64,000 bases of DNA from Aquabacterium commune (GCF_004362855.1 NZ_SNXW01000008.1:175371-239370), one strand, 5' to 3'. Numbered from the stretch's first letter, positions 16,598 through 25,572 are shown. Notes: a model not told the origin generated them from the sequence alone. Translations and numbers: made by a program.

Positions 16598-17515
16598 ATG
16601 CCTGCCAGCCTTGACGGCCGCCTGGTGGTGGCCATTTCCTCTCGCGCGCTTTTCGACTTCGAAGAGGAGAACCGCCTCTTCGAAGGCTCGGACGACCGCG
16701 CCTACATGGACCTGCAGCTCGACCGCATCGAGGTGCCCGCCAAGCCCGGCGTGGCCTTCTCGCTGGTGCGCAAGCTGCTGGCCTTCAACCCGCCCGATGC
16801 GCCGGACCAAGCGCGCGTGGAGGTCGTCATCCTCTCGCGCAACGACCCGGCCTCGGGCCTGCGCGTGTTCCGCTCGGTCTCGCACCACGGTCTGGTGATC
16901 GAGCGTGGCGTGTTCACGCGGGGGCGCAGTCCCTGGCGCTACCTCAAGCCCTTGCAGGCCCACCTCTTCCTGTCGGCCAACGAGGCCGATGTGCGCCAGG
17001 CCCTGGTCGCGGGCGTGCCGGCGGCGCGCGTGCTGCCGCATGCGGCCCGCGCCGGTGACGCCCACCCCGACGAGGTCCGCATCGCCTTCGACGGCGACGC
17101 CGTGCTGTTCTCCGACGAGGCCGAACGCATCTACCAACAAGGTGGGCTCGACGCCTTCCAGGACCACGAGACCGCGCGGGCCCGCAAGCCCTTGCCCGAC
17201 GGGCCTTTCCGGCCGCTGCTGCAGGCCTTGCACGACCTGCGGCGTTCCAGCGAAACACCGGGCGGCCCGGCCATGCGCATCCGCACGGCGCTGGTCACGG
17301 CCCGCGGCGCACCGGCGCACGAGCGTGCCATCCGCACCCTGATGGACTGGGGCATCGAGGTTGACGAGGCCTTGTTCCTGGGCGGCCTGCCCAAGGGCGA
17401 ATTCCTGCGCGAGTTCGAGCCCGACTTCTTCTTCGACGACCAGACCGGCCACGTGGACAACGCCGCGCCCCATGTGCCGGCGGGCCACGTGGCGGCGGGC
17501 ATCCGCAACGGCTGA
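16598..17515 (+). CDS. 5'-nucleotidase (cytosolic 5'-nucleotidase family)
   Basis: A 305-residue protein matching the bacterial 5-nucleotidase family (PF06189 type). It begins RLVVAISSRALFDFEEENRLF, with the hallmark opening in which an Asp follows the first beta strand, and has VVILSRNDPASGLRVFRSV, IAFDGDAVLFSDEAERIY and FFDDQTGHVD, which supply the Asp and Ser/Thr residues of a HAD-type active site. It should dephosphorylate nucleoside monophosphates in the cytoplasm. The ATG at 16598 is preferred; another start lies 6 codons upstream. It follows the AAA ATPase and may be co-transcribed. Confidence 0.85.
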   Translation: MPASLDGRLVVAISSRALFDFEEENRLFEGSDDRAYMDLQLDRIEVPAKPGVAFSLVRKLLAFNPPDAPDQARVEVVILSRNDPASGLRVFRSVSHHGLVIERGVFTRGRSPWRYLKPLQAHLFLSANEADVRQALVAGVPAARVLPHAARAGDAHPDEVRIAFDGDAVLFSDEAERIYQQGGLDAFQDHETARARKPLPDGPFRPLLQALHDLRRSSETPGGPAMRIRTALVTARGAPAHERAIRTLMDWGIEVDEALFLGGLPKGEFLREFEPDFFFDDQTGHVDNAAPHVPAGHVAAGIRNG

Positions 17516-17536
17516 GTGGGCCGTGGGTGAGGCGCC

Positions 17537-18178
17537 TCAGGCGTCCTTGCGCATCTTGGCGGCGAACAGCTCGCGGATGCTGACCTCGCGCGGGCCGGGC
17601 TCGACCTCGAAGGCATCGCCTGCCGCGATGGTGCCTGGCGAGCGCACCGACAGGTAGTAGCCGCAGTAGCCCGACTGCGCCATCATCTTGATCGCGTGTT
17701 GGAAGCCCAGGCGGGCCTCCAGCTTGTAGCAGGGCCGGCGCGGCTCGCTGATGGCCAGCACGCAGTCGGGGAAGCGCAGCACGTCGCCGATGTGGGCGTC
17801 GGCTTCGAGCAGGCCCGTGAGCGTGAGGTTCTCGCCCAGCATGCCGTGCGGCATCGCGTCGTGCCAGCCTTGCAGGCCGGCCTGGGCGCGCACGGTCTGC
17901 CAGAAAGCGTAGTGCGCGTGGGGGTAGGCGTACACGGCTTTGCTCAGACCGCCGTGCACGCTGAGGTCGGCCTGCTCGTCGCCGGCCAGGCCCAAGAGGC
18001 GCACGGCGATGCGCTCGGCCACGCCCCCAGGCTGCGCCAGCGTGCTGACCGGCTGCTTGCCGATGCCCGAGAGGATGCGCCGCCCCTGGATTTCCATGGC
18101 CGCGGCCTGGGCCACATTGACCGAAAGGACGCGGCGGGCGGCGGTGTCGCGGGCAGGCGCAGCAGGGGCGGTGGACAT
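17537..18178 (-). CDS. MOSC domain protein (YiiM-like)
   Basis: A 213-residue MOSC protein. Conserved features are VRLLGLAGDEQADLSVHGGLSKAVYAYP, GMLGENLTLTGL, IGDVLRFPDCVLAISEPRRPCYKLEARL with the conserved Cys used by MOSC proteins, and a YiiM-like tail. Such proteins bind molybdenum cofactor or act on N-hydroxylated compounds with a sulfur carrier. The ATG at 18178 is chosen; a GTG 10 codons upstream is possible. It lies 35 bases downstream of modC on the same strand, so a link with molybdenum supply is likely. Confidence 0.88.
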   Translation of the reverse strand: MSTAPAAPARDTAARRVLSVNVAQAAAMEIQGRRILSGIGKQPVSTLAQPGGVAERIAVRLLGLAGDEQADLSVHGGLSKAVYAYPHAHYAFWQTVRAQAGLQGWHDAMPHGMLGENLTLTGLLEADAHIGDVLRFPDCVLAISEPRRPCYKLEARLGFQHAIKMMAQSGYCGYYLSVRSPGTIAAGDAFEVEPGPREVSIRELFAAKMRKDA

Positions 18179-18212
18179 GGTCGTGGACGGAAGGGGTGAC
18201 GAGGCCACGATG

Positions 18213-19373
18213 CTAGCGCCAGGGCGACACCGCCGTGGCCATGGCCTTGAAGCCCACGATGCAGGGCTGGCCCGGCGCCCAGCCCATCTGCTGGATGGCC
18301 TTGCGCGTCAGCAGCGCCCACAGCGTGGCGCCGGGCTTGACGTGGAGGTTGGCCGCATCCAGCTCGCGCGCCAGCTCCACCCCCACCGCGCCATAGGTGC
18401 CGTGCTCGCCGGCCAGCATGACTTGGGTGATGCGGCCGCGCAGGTGGTTGCTGGCGCTGGTGTCGCTGGGGTTCTCTCGGTGCAGCGTGATGTCGCGGGC
18501 CCGCACCTTCAGGCGCACCTTGCTGCCCACGCCGTGCAGCATCGCCGGCACCGTCACGCACTGCCCGCCGACATCGACCTCGCTGAGCAGCCACTCGATG
18601 TCGTGCCGCGTGACCTCGCCCTCCAGCACGCTGCCGGCATGCACGCCTTCGAGGAAGGTGGACAGGGACACGTCCGACAAAATCTGCGCCACCGGCCCCG
18701 CACTGGCCATGCGCCCCTCGTGCAGGATGACGACGTCGTCGGCCATGCGGATGACCTCGTCCATGCGTGGCGTCACCAACACCACCGGCAGCTTGAAGCG
18801 CGACGGCACCTCGGCCAGCAACGCCAGCAGGGGCTCGCGCTCGTGCTCAGGCACGCCGCCCAGGACATCGTCCAGCAGCAAGGCGTGTGGGTGTGCGGCC
18901 AGGGCGCGCGCCAGGGCCACGCGCACGCGCTGCGCCGGCCCGAGCGCATCGGTCTTCAGCTGCAGCACGGACTGCAACCCCGCCCAACGTGCCACCGCGC
19001 CGACGTCCGCACCGCCGGTGGCCGACCACCAACGCCCCAGCGCCCGCCGCCCGTAGAGCAGGTTGTCGCGCACATCGAGGTGGGGGAAGACGTGGGCTTG
19101 CGCGTCCAGCCAGCTCAGGCGGCGCACATGCGGCGGCAGGTTGATGCGGGCGCTGGTGTCGTAGAGCACGTCGGGCCCGAGCGCCACGCGACCGCTCAAC
19201 GCCGGGGCCAGGCCGGCCGCGGCCTTCAGCAAAGCGCTTTTGCCAGACCCCTGTCGTCCGACGATGGCGCACACGCGGCCCGGCAGGGCGCGGAACTGCG
19301 CGCGCACGTCCAGGCCGGGCTGACGCAGGTGCAGTTCGACGCTCAGGGCGCGCGGCAGGGTGGGCTGGGGCAT
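18213..19373 (-). CDS. modC: ModC-like ABC ATPase with degenerate catalytic motifs
   Basis: A 386-residue protein with the ModC layout: nucleotide-binding domain (1-240) then a TOBE/MOP region for molybdate (about 310-380, LRGRITQVMLAGEHG). Walker A is intact (GRQGSGKS, 39-46) and Walker B Asp168 is kept. Other motifs deviate: Q-loop position is Ala91 with Gln one residue later (SWLDAQAHVFPHL); the LSGGE signature is LGPAQ (144-148); the Glu after Walker B is Asp169; the H-loop His is Pro202 (LVTPRMDEV). The overall fold pattern is kept, with no frameshift. It may be a weak or non-hydrolysing ATPase, or a lineage variant. It is downstream of modB and modA. Confidence 0.85.
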   Translation of the reverse strand: MPQPTLPRALSVELHLRQPGLDVRAQFRALPGRVCAIVGRQGSGKSALLKAAAGLAPALSGRVALGPDVLYDTSARINLPPHVRRLSWLDAQAHVFPHLDVRDNLLYGRRALGRWWSATGGADVGAVARWAGLQSVLQLKTDALGPAQRVRVALARALAAHPHALLLDDVLGGVPEHEREPLLALLAEVPSRFKLPVVLVTPRMDEVIRMADDVVILHEGRMASAGPVAQILSDVSLSTFLEGVHAGSVLEGEVTRHDIEWLLSEVDVGGQCVTVPAMLHGVGSKVRLKVRARDITLHRENPSDTSASNHLRGRITQVMLAGEHGTYGAVGVELARELDAANLHVKPGATLWALLTRKAIQQMGWAPGQPCIVGFKAMATAVSPWR

Positions 19374-19391
19374 GGCGTGTGAAGGGCAGAT

Positions 19392-20156
19392 TCAAGGCTG
19401 GCTGGGCGCAGGGTTCGGCATGTGCAATCGGGTGCGCCACCTGCGGCGCCAGCGGGTGCGGGCCAGCTCGCTGAGGCCCACGGCCAGCAGCGCCACGGCC
19501 CAGGCCACGGCGGCCAGGTTCCACGCCGACATCTGGGCTGCGCCGGCCTCGTCGGGGCGCGCCAGGCTGTGTGCGAGCTCCGCCGCGAGGGCCTGCACCA
19601 CGTCCAGGGGCGCCGCTGTGCCGCCCAGGCCCTGGGCCTGCAGCAGCCCGGCCAGCAGGAGGGTGGCCACAGCCTCGCCCCAGGCGACGGCCAGACCCAG
19701 TGCGGCGGCCGAAGCCACAGCGGGCGCGGCCATGGGCAGGGTCAAGGTCCACCAAGCCCGCCACCGCGACGCGCCCAGCGAGCGGGCCACGGCCAGCAGC
19801 ATCGGGTCGGTGGCTTCGAAGGCGGGGCGCAGCAGCCGCACCATCCAGGGCAGGGTCATCGCCAGGACGGCCAGCACCACGCCGACCGGGAAGAAGCTCA
19901 GGCGCCAGCCCAGGACTTCGTGCAGCCAGTCGCCCAGCGCGCCGCCATGGCCCAGGCCCAGCAGCAAGCCCACGCCGATGAATGCCGGGGGCAGCCCCAT
20001 GGGCAGAAGGATGAGCGTGTCCAGCACGACCTTGCCTCGCCACTGGGTGCGTGCCATGACGGTGGCCAGCGCCACGGCCAGCGGCGTCGCCAGCAGCACC
20101 GTCACCACGGCGAGCTGCAGGCTCAGCCACAAGGCCTGTGTTTCCAGGTCCGACAT
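19392..20156 (-). CDS. modB: molybdate-type ABC transporter permease ModB
   Basis: A 254-residue inner-membrane permease with five or six hydrophobic helices. The coupling loop that contacts the ATPase is AVARSLGASRWRAWWTLTLPMAAPA, an intact EAA-type motif. The ATG at 20156 (MSDLETQALWLSLQLAVV) gives the normal ModB start; the frame is open further upstream, but that is only Pro/Arg-rich sequence. It lies 7 bases from modA and 18 bases from modC, consistent with one modA-B-C operon for molybdate or tungstate uptake. Confidence 0.88.
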   Translation of the reverse strand: MSDLETQALWLSLQLAVVTVLLATPLAVALATVMARTQWRGKVVLDTLILLPMGLPPAFIGVGLLLGLGHGGALGDWLHEVLGWRLSFFPVGVVLAVLAMTLPWMVRLLRPAFEATDPMLLAVARSLGASRWRAWWTLTLPMAAPAVASAAALGLAVAWGEAVATLLLAGLLQAQGLGGTAAPLDVVQALAAELAHSLARPDEAGAAQMSAWNLAAVAWAVALLAVGLSELARTRWRRRWRTRLHMPNPAPSQP

Positions 20157-20163
20157 CGGGGCG

Positions 20164-21054
20164 TCAGCCTCGGGGGGCTTGCCAGGCCGGCGCGGAGGCG
20201 CGCACGGCCTGTTGCCCCAAGGGCCCTTGCAGCCATTGGGACAGCATGCGCGCGCCCGGATGCCGGGTGCGGAACGGGCGGGCCACTTCACAGGCCAGGC
20301 CCATGCCGGTGGCGCCGGCCGTGCCGCCTTGCAGCCAGATGCGCGTGTTCGCCATCTGGCGCCCGCGCTGGGTCTGCTCCGTCTGCCACTCGGCCCGGGT
20401 GCTCAGCCGGTAGGGCACCTCGCCCGCAGGTCGGGCCTTGGCGCCACTGGCTGGGGGCGGGGCCTGCACGCCCAGGCCGGCCAGCCACGCGGCCAAGGCG
20501 GAGTCGGGCGCGGGTGCCTGCCAGGACGCGGCACCCGCGGCGTGAGCGGCCAGCACCTGGCGCAGTGCGCCTGCCGGCGCGGTCTCGCTGCGGATGCCGG
20601 CGTCGTCCTGGGTGGGGCCCAGCAGCAGCACATCGGTGCGCGCCAGCACGTGCCTGTCGTGGATGAGCCCCTCTTGCGACAGCCGCTCGGCCTGCGGGTG
20701 GCTCAGGAAGAGGCCCATGTCGATGTCACCCTGCGCCAGCGCGCGCAGCAGGGCGCCCGAGGGCAGGGGTGTCCAGCGGGCCACCCAGCCCAGGTCGCGG
20801 CGCATGGCCTGGCCCCAGCGGGCGGTCAGGCCCGAGGCCACCAGGGCCGGGTCCACGCCCACCTCCGGGCTGTCGGCCCGAGGCGCCACCCGTGGGTTCG
20901 CCCAGGCGGCATCGCCCATCAGGGTCGCGCCACCCAGGGGCATGCCCGCCAGCACCCAGGCCGAAGCGCACAGGCGCAAGGCGTGGCGGCGACCGCCGAG
21001 GTCGGCCGGTGGGCTCAACGTCAGGGGGCGGGCATGGCGCGGGGGCAAGGGCAT
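20164..21054 (-). CDS. modA: molybdate/tungstate-type periplasmic binding protein
   Basis: A 296-residue periplasmic protein. The leader has an RR pair and a hydrophobic core (RRHALRLCASAWVLAG) ending near AAWA-NP. The body is a substrate-binding protein of the PBP2 type: WTPLPSGALLRALAQGDIDMGLFLSHP, LIHDRHVLARTDVLLLGP. The latter is closer to TupA tungstate-binding proteins (VDRRPVMYNDFVIVGP-like) than to E. coli ModA, so the ligand may be tungstate. The ATG at 21054 is preferred; a GTG at 21114 would add a repeated HFQP segment. It heads the transporter operon. Confidence 0.75.
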   Translation of the reverse strand: MPLPPRHARPLTLSPPADLGGRRHALRLCASAWVLAGMPLGGATLMGDAAWANPRVAPRADSPEVGVDPALVASGLTARWGQAMRRDLGWVARWTPLPSGALLRALAQGDIDMGLFLSHPQAERLSQEGLIHDRHVLARTDVLLLGPTQDDAGIRSETAPAGALRQVLAAHAAGAASWQAPAPDSALAAWLAGLGVQAPPPASGAKARPAGEVPYRLSTRAEWQTEQTQRGRQMANTRIWLQGGTAGATGMGLACEVARPFRTRHPGARMLSQWLQGPLGQQAVRASAPAWQAPRG

Positions 21055-21414
21055 GGGCGGGTGCGTCGGAGGCTGGAAATGAGGCTGGAAATGGGGTCGG
21101 TCATGGAGGATCACAGTGTGCCGCCGAGGCCTGCGCGAGCCCCCTGTGGCTGACCCGCAGTTGTATCAGGATCTGAAAAGCACGGGCGTTCGTGACGCTG
21201 TGCTCACTCTGTCGCACCCTCTCCCTGGGTTGCCCCGCGGACGAGGGGGCAGGCGAACTTGGGCCGGCTGGATTAAACTACGAAGTTCCCGCCGAAGCTG
21301 CCGACGGGGTGTCGAGAGCGTTGTGTGGCGCTGGATTTCCAAGCCGGAGGCCTGGTCCGGGCCCGAGCCACAGCGTTGTCGAGACCCTGTTTTTTCATTT
21401 TCTGGAGCCCTCAC
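21055..21414 (+). other. modA-pckG divergent intergenic region
   Basis: About 360 bases without a supported gene. It carries two exact copies of the 12-mer AGGCTGGAAATG at 21070-21093, near the modA start. The part before pckG should hold its promoter, but I see no convincing -35/-10 pair. A GGAG ribosome site is just before the pckG ATG, after a T-rich stretch. Confidence 0.4.
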
Positions 21415-23274
21415 ATGTCAACGACCGCTGCCCAGGTGAACGCACCTGCTTACGTCAAGAACACCCGACTGATTGCCTGGGTGGCCGAAATGGCCGCGCT
21501 GCTGCAGCCCAAGGACATCCACTGGTGCGATGGCAGCACCGAAGAGTACGACCGCCTGTGCGGCCAGCTCGTCGAGGCCGGCTCCTTCAAGAAGCTCAAC
21601 CCCGAGCTGCGCCCCAACTCCTACCTGGCCTGGACCCACCCGTCCGACGTGGCCCGCGTGGAAGACCGCACCTACATCTGCTCTGACCGCAAGGAAGACG
21701 CCGGCCCCACCAACAACTGGTGTGACCCGGCCGAGATGCGCGCCAAGCTGCAAACCGGTGAGCAAGCCCTGTTCAAGGGCGCCATGAAGGGCCGCACGAT
21801 GTACGTCGTGCCCTTCTCGATGGGCCCTCTGGGCTCCAACATCGCCCACATCGGCATCGAACTGTCTGACTCGGCCTACGTGGCCGTGAACATGAAGCTC
21901 ATGACCCGCATGGGCAAGGGCGTCATCGATGTCCTGGGCACCGACGGCGAGTTCGTGCCTTGCGTGCACACCGTGGGCGCCCCCCTGGAAGCCGGTCAGA
22001 AGGATTCGGCCTGGCCTTGCAACCCCGACACCAAGTACATCGTCCACTACCCCACCACGCGTGAGATCTGGTCGTATGGCTCGGGCTACGGCGGCAACGC
22101 GCTGCTGGGCAAGAAGTGCTTCGCCCTGCGCATCGCCTCCACCATGGGCCGCGACCAAGGCTGGCTGGCCGAGCACATGCTGCTGCTGGGCGTGACCAAC
22201 CCCGAAGGCCGCAAGTACCACGTGGCAGCCGCTTTCCCCAGCGCCTGCGGCAAGACCAACTTCTCCATGCTGATCCCGCCCGAGGGCTACAAGGGCTGGA
22301 AGGTCACCACCATCGGTGACGACATCGCCTGGATCAAGCCCGCCGCCGACGGCAAGCTCTACGCCATCAACCCCGAAGCGGGTTACTTCGGCGTGGCCCC
22401 CGGCACCAACACGCTGACCAACTTCAACTGCATGGAGTCGCTCAACCGCGACGTCATCTTCACCAACGTGGCCCTGACCGATGACGGCGACGTGTGGTGG
22501 GAGTCCATGACCGACGAAGCCCCGGCTCACCTGATCGACTGGCAGGGCAAGGACTGGACCCCGGCCATCGCCAAGGAAACCGGCGCCAAGGCCGCGCACC
22601 CGAACGCCCGCTTCACGGTGGCCGCCACCAACAACCCGGTGCTGGACCCCGAGTGGGACAACCCCGCTGGCGTGGCCATCGACGCCTTCATCTTCGGTGG
22701 CCGTCGCTCGACCACCGTGCCGCTGGTGACCGAAGCCCGCGACTGGACCGAAGGCGTGTACATGGCCGCGACCATGGGCTCCGAGACCACCGCTGCCGCT
22801 TTCGGCCAGCAAGGCGTGGTGCGCCGCGACCCCTTCGCCATGCTGCCCTTCATGGGCTACAACATGAGCGACTACTTCCAGCACTGGCTGGACCTGGGCG
22901 CCAAGCTGCAAGCCTCTGGCGCCAAGCTGCCCCAGATTTACTGCGTGAACTGGTTCCGCAAGGGCGCCGACGGCAAGTTCGTGTGGCCTGGCTACAGCGA
23001 AAACATGCGCGTGCTGGAGTGGATGCTGGGCCGCCTGGAAGGCAAGGCCGGCGGTGTGGAAAATGCCTTCGGCGTGAGCCCCACCTACGAAGACATCAAC
23101 TGGCAGGGCCTGAACTTCACCAAGGACCAGTTCCAGTCCGTCATTGGCATCGACGCTGCCGCCTGGACGCAAGAACTCCAGCTGCACGACGAGCTGTTCA
23201 CCCAGCTGGCCCACAAGCTGCCTGCGGCCATGCCCGCCACCAAGGCCAAGCTGGCACAGCGTCTCGCCGCCTGA
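21415..23274 (+). CDS. pckG: phosphoenolpyruvate carboxykinase (GTP)
   Basis: A 619-residue GTP-dependent PEPCK, the normal length for the family. It has the kinase P-loop with reactive Cys ([15 protein letters not shown], near residue 280), the metal site (GDDIAWIKP), the substrate loop ([15 protein letters not shown]) and [15 protein letters not shown]. It converts oxaloacetate to PEP with GTP at the start of gluconeogenesis. The ATG at 21415 (MSTTAAQVN) fits the family start and has GGAG upstream. A hairpin with a T-rich end follows at 23342-23396. Confidence 0.97.
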   Translation: MSTTAAQVNAPAYVKNTRLIAWVAEMAALLQPKDIHWCDGSTEEYDRLCGQLVEAGSFKKLNPELRPNSYLAWTHPSDVARVEDRTYICSDRKEDAGPTNNWCDPAEMRAKLQTGEQALFKGAMKGRTMYVVPFSMGPLGSNIAHIGIELSDSAYVAVNMKLMTRMGKGVIDVLGTDGEFVPCVHTVGAPLEAGQKDSAWPCNPDTKYIVHYPTTREIWSYGSGYGGNALLGKKCFALRIASTMGRDQGWLAEHMLLLGVTNPEGRKYHVAAAFPSACGKTNFSMLIPPEGYKGWKVTTIGDDIAWIKPAADGKLYAINPEAGYFGVAPGTNTLTNFNCMESLNRDVIFTNVALTDDGDVWWESMTDEAPAHLIDWQGKDWTPAIAKETGAKAAHPNARFTVAATNNPVLDPEWDNPAGVAIDAFIFGGRRSTTVPLVTEARDWTEGVYMAATMGSETTAAAFGQQGVVRRDPFAMLPFMGYNMSDYFQHWLDLGAKLQASGAKLPQIYCVNWFRKGADGKFVWPGYSENMRVLEWMLGRLEGKAGGVENAFGVSPTYEDINWQGLNFTKDQFQSVIGIDAAAWTQELQLHDELFTQLAHKLPAAMPATKAKLAQRLAA

Positions 23275-23341
23275 TCGGCTGACATGCGCGTGCTCGGCTG
23301 ACGTGTCCTTCGGCACGTCCACCCGGCCCGCAGCAGCACCA

Positions 23342-23396
23342 CCCCGCACGCCCCTGCACGCCCTTGGCATGCGGCAAGGCCTGCGGGGTTTGTTTT
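23342..23396 (+). terminator. possible terminator of pckG
   Basis: Arms CCCCGCA (23342-23348) and TGCGGGG (23382-23388) enclose a loop that can itself pair (CCTTG with CAAGG), followed by TTTGTTTT. It lies 68 bases after the pckG stop. The long loop makes it less certain than a simple hairpin. Confidence 0.5.
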
Positions 23397-23487
23397 GCCC
23401 GGCTTTTCCGCAGATGCTGCGGCGCAACACCGCGTCAGGATGTCCCTTCCTGTGTCGCGGTGCACAAACGGATCAAGCCGCACAAAG

Positions 23488-23503
23488 TGTGATGTCATTC
23501 ACA
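23488..23503. promoter_or_regulatory. CRP/FNR-family operator upstream of the PEP-CTERM gene
   Basis: The sequence is TGTGA-TGTCAT-TCACA, an exact match to the symmetric TGTGA-N6-TCACA core of the CRP site, with AAG before and ATG after. It is 174 bases upstream of the start at 23677. It suggests control by a CRP-like regulator. Confidence 0.55.
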
Positions 23504-23676
23504 ATGGCGTTTCACATGGCGAACGGACCCGGTTTTGATGACAAATCCCCCTGTGCAGGGGGTATGAGGCGTCAGCATCGGCATCAACAATCGTTGTGTA
23601 GATGTGGTTGGTCCCTCTGAATCACCGCGTCACCTGTTGATTCAGTGCCGCCTGCGTGCGGCTTCTAGGGAGCAAA

Positions 23677-24213
23677 ATGAACTTCGTCAAACACACCCTC
23701 GCCGCTGTCGCCCTGCTGTGCGCTGGCGCCGCCCAGGCGGGCAGCGTGGTCATGCCCGGTGGCAACCTGGGTGACCTGAACATCTTCCCCGCGCAGTTCG
23801 GTGATTCGGCCACCCAGGACGGTTTCACGCCTTTCGCCGCGACCTTCCACTTCAGCCTGAGCGTGCTCAGCGACGTGTACGGTTCGGCTGCAGCGCTGGA
23901 CGCGTTTTTCGGCCAGACCCTGTCGCCCATCATGCTGATCGGCGCTGCCATCGACGGCATCGACCTGCTGGCGCAGCCCTCCGGGGCTCCCGCCAGCGGC
24001 TTGACCTTCAGCCTGGGCAACCTGGCCGCCGGTGACCACACCCTGACCATCGCTGGTGTGGCCATGCCTGGCGCCACCGCCTTCACAGGCAGTGTTTACG
24101 CCCAGGCGGTCACGCAAGTGCCCGAGCCGGCCTCTCTGGCCTTTGCCCTGGCCGGTGTGGCCGTGGTCGGTGGCCTGCGTGCACGCCGCAACACGGACGA
24201 AGCCACGGCCTGA
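23677..24213 (+). CDS. PEP-CTERM sorting domain protein
   Basis: A 178-residue secreted protein. A signal peptide (MNFVKHTLAAVALLCAGAAQA) is followed by a Gly/Ala-rich beta-strand domain that I cannot assign, and by a C-terminal VPEPASLAFALAGVAVVGGLRARR: the PEP motif, a membrane helix and a basic end. Exosortase should recognise this tail and process the protein at the inner membrane for surface or matrix export. No exosortase gene is in the window. AGGGAGC upstream supports the ATG at 23677. A CRP-type site lies upstream and a strong hairpin terminator follows. Confidence 0.9.
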   Translation: MNFVKHTLAAVALLCAGAAQAGSVVMPGGNLGDLNIFPAQFGDSATQDGFTPFAATFHFSLSVLSDVYGSAAALDAFFGQTLSPIMLIGAAIDGIDLLAQPSGAPASGLTFSLGNLAAGDHTLTIAGVAMPGATAFTGSVYAQAVTQVPEPASLAFALAGVAVVGGLRARRNTDEATA

Positions 24214-24252
24214 TCCGCCGGTGTCCGCGGCGCTGGCCGCCGCAGACGGCGC

Positions 24253-24278
24253 AAAGGGCTCCTTCGGGAGCCCTTTTT
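24253..24278. terminator. bidirectional rho-independent terminator
   Basis: AAAGGGCTCC, a TTCG tetraloop and GGAGCCCTTT make a perfect 10-bp stem followed by TTTTT; A residues precede the stem, so it can work on both strands. It sits between the converging PEP-CTERM gene and esterase gene. Confidence 0.92.
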
Positions 24279-24297
24279 CGTTGGGGTGTGCCCCGTG

Positions 24298-25572
24298 TCA
24301 GGGCAGCAGCGGCGCGATCCAGTCGGCGAACCAGTCGCTGAGCAGCACGCGCTGGCTGGTCGGGTTGGCTTCGAAGGCGCGCATCACCGGGCCCTTGCCG
24401 TCCAGCAGGTTGTCCACGAAGGCGCCCACGTCGTGCAGCTTGGCCTCGACGATGCTGGTGCCGCCGAAGGTCACGATGGTCAGGCAGTGCGAGCCATTGA
24501 GTTCGCGCTTGTTCGGGATGTACCAGCCCACATTGGGCTGCGGCTGCATCTGCGCGATCCAGGGCGTCAGCTCCTGGCGCCACTTCTGGTTGAGCAGTTT
24601 GAGCCGGGTGGCGTTGTCCGGGGCGTTGGCGATCTCGGGGTAGAACTTCTGGTATGAGAAGGCCGAGAAGTTGGTGTCTTCCTGGAAGTTGGCGTAGCCG
24701 ATGCGGTCGTTGGGGAAGATCTTGCCCAGGCCGGCGGTGATGCTGCCCAGGTTGTCGGCGTTGCCCGCGCCCGGGTACTTGTTGACCAGCTCGGTGACCA
24801 GGCCATTGGCGCCGTCCAGGCCCCACACGGTGCGGATCTTGTTGTGCAGCAGCACGGACGGCGCCTGCTCGGGCGTGGCGTTGCGCGGCACGTCGAACAG
24901 TGGGCCGGAATCCGACAGCAGCGCCATCTTGCGGGGCTTGAGGGTGTCGCGGAAGGCCGGGTAGAGCGCCGCCGACCCCACGCCACCGGCCGAGAAGCCG
25001 GTCAGCAACAGCTGATCGGGTTGCTTGAGGTTGGAGGCCATCCAGCGGGCCACGGCCTTGGCGTTGATGGCACCGCGGTGGAAGTAGCTCAGGGGCTGGG
25101 CCGGGTCCACGTTGTCATAGACCGCGACCTTGTTGCCCGTGTGCACGTCGCCGGTGCAGTAGGTCAGGTAGATGATGTTCCAGCCCTGCGTTTGAACCGA
25201 CTGCAGCGGGTGCAGGCGCATGGTGAAGGGCGTGACCAGGCCGAGCTTGGCCTGGCGGTTGAAGTCCGTCATGTAGTTGGCCGGGATGCCGTCGGGGTTG
25301 ACAGCGTCGAGCAGGGTGCCGCCCTTGCACGCGGCCTGGTCCCAGCAGGCGCCGCCGCCTTCGAACATCACCACCGTCTTGCTGGTGAAGGGGGTGCGGT
25401 TGACGAAGAAGCGGTAGGGCGTGCCGTTGCCGCAGCTGGCACCGCTGGCGGCGGGCAGTTCGACGGCTTCCCACTGGAAGTAGCCGGCCTGGGCGGCGGA
25501 GCAGGCCAGACTCAGGCCGAGGGCCAGCCCCCAGGTGTGGCCGGCTTTCATCAGCAGGGGGCGCAGGGACAT
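24298..25572 (-). CDS. secreted pectinacetylesterase/Notum-like hydrolase
   Basis: A 424-residue exported alpha/beta hydrolase. Signal peptide about residues 1-29 (SLACSAAQA). It has the oxyanion segment MFEGGGACWD (69-78), the nucleophile Ser194 in TGFSAGGVGS, and a late Asp/His pair (the His in LHDVGAFVDN is a candidate). This pattern fits the pectinacetylesterase family that includes Notum, serine hydrolases that remove acyl groups from polysaccharide or protein. The substrate is unknown. GGAGAG upstream supports the ATG at 25572. As a secreted enzyme it is a candidate type II secretion substrate. Confidence 0.82.
   Translation of the reverse strand: MSLRPLLMKAGHTWGLALGLSLACSAAQAGYFQWEAVELPAASGASCGNGTPYRFFVNRTPFTSKTVVMFEGGGACWDQAACKGGTLLDAVNPDGIPANYMTDFNRQAKLGLVTPFTMRLHPLQSVQTQGWNIIYLTYCTGDVHTGNKVAVYDNVDPAQPLSYFHRGAINAKAVARWMASNLKQPDQLLLTGFSAGGVGSAALYPAFRDTLKPRKMALLSDSGPLFDVPRNATPEQAPSVLLHNKIRTVWGLDGANGLVTELVNKYPGAGNADNLGSITAGLGKIFPNDRIGYANFQEDTNFSAFSYQKFYPEIANAPDNATRLKLLNQKWRQELTPWIAQMQPQPNVGWYIPNKRELNGSHCLTIVTFGGTSIVEAKLHDVGAFVDNLLDGKGPVMRAFEANPTSQRVLLSDWFADWIAPLLP

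Larger units (their letters stand above)
23275..23676 (+). other. pckG to PEP-CTERM intergenic region
   Basis: About 400 bases without a gene. It holds the probable pckG terminator, a CRP-type palindrome at 23488-23503, and a hairpin-like CCCCCTG-TG-CAGGGGG at 23547-23562. The second half is more AT-rich and probably carries the promoter of the PEP-CTERM gene with a long leader. Confidence 0.5.
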
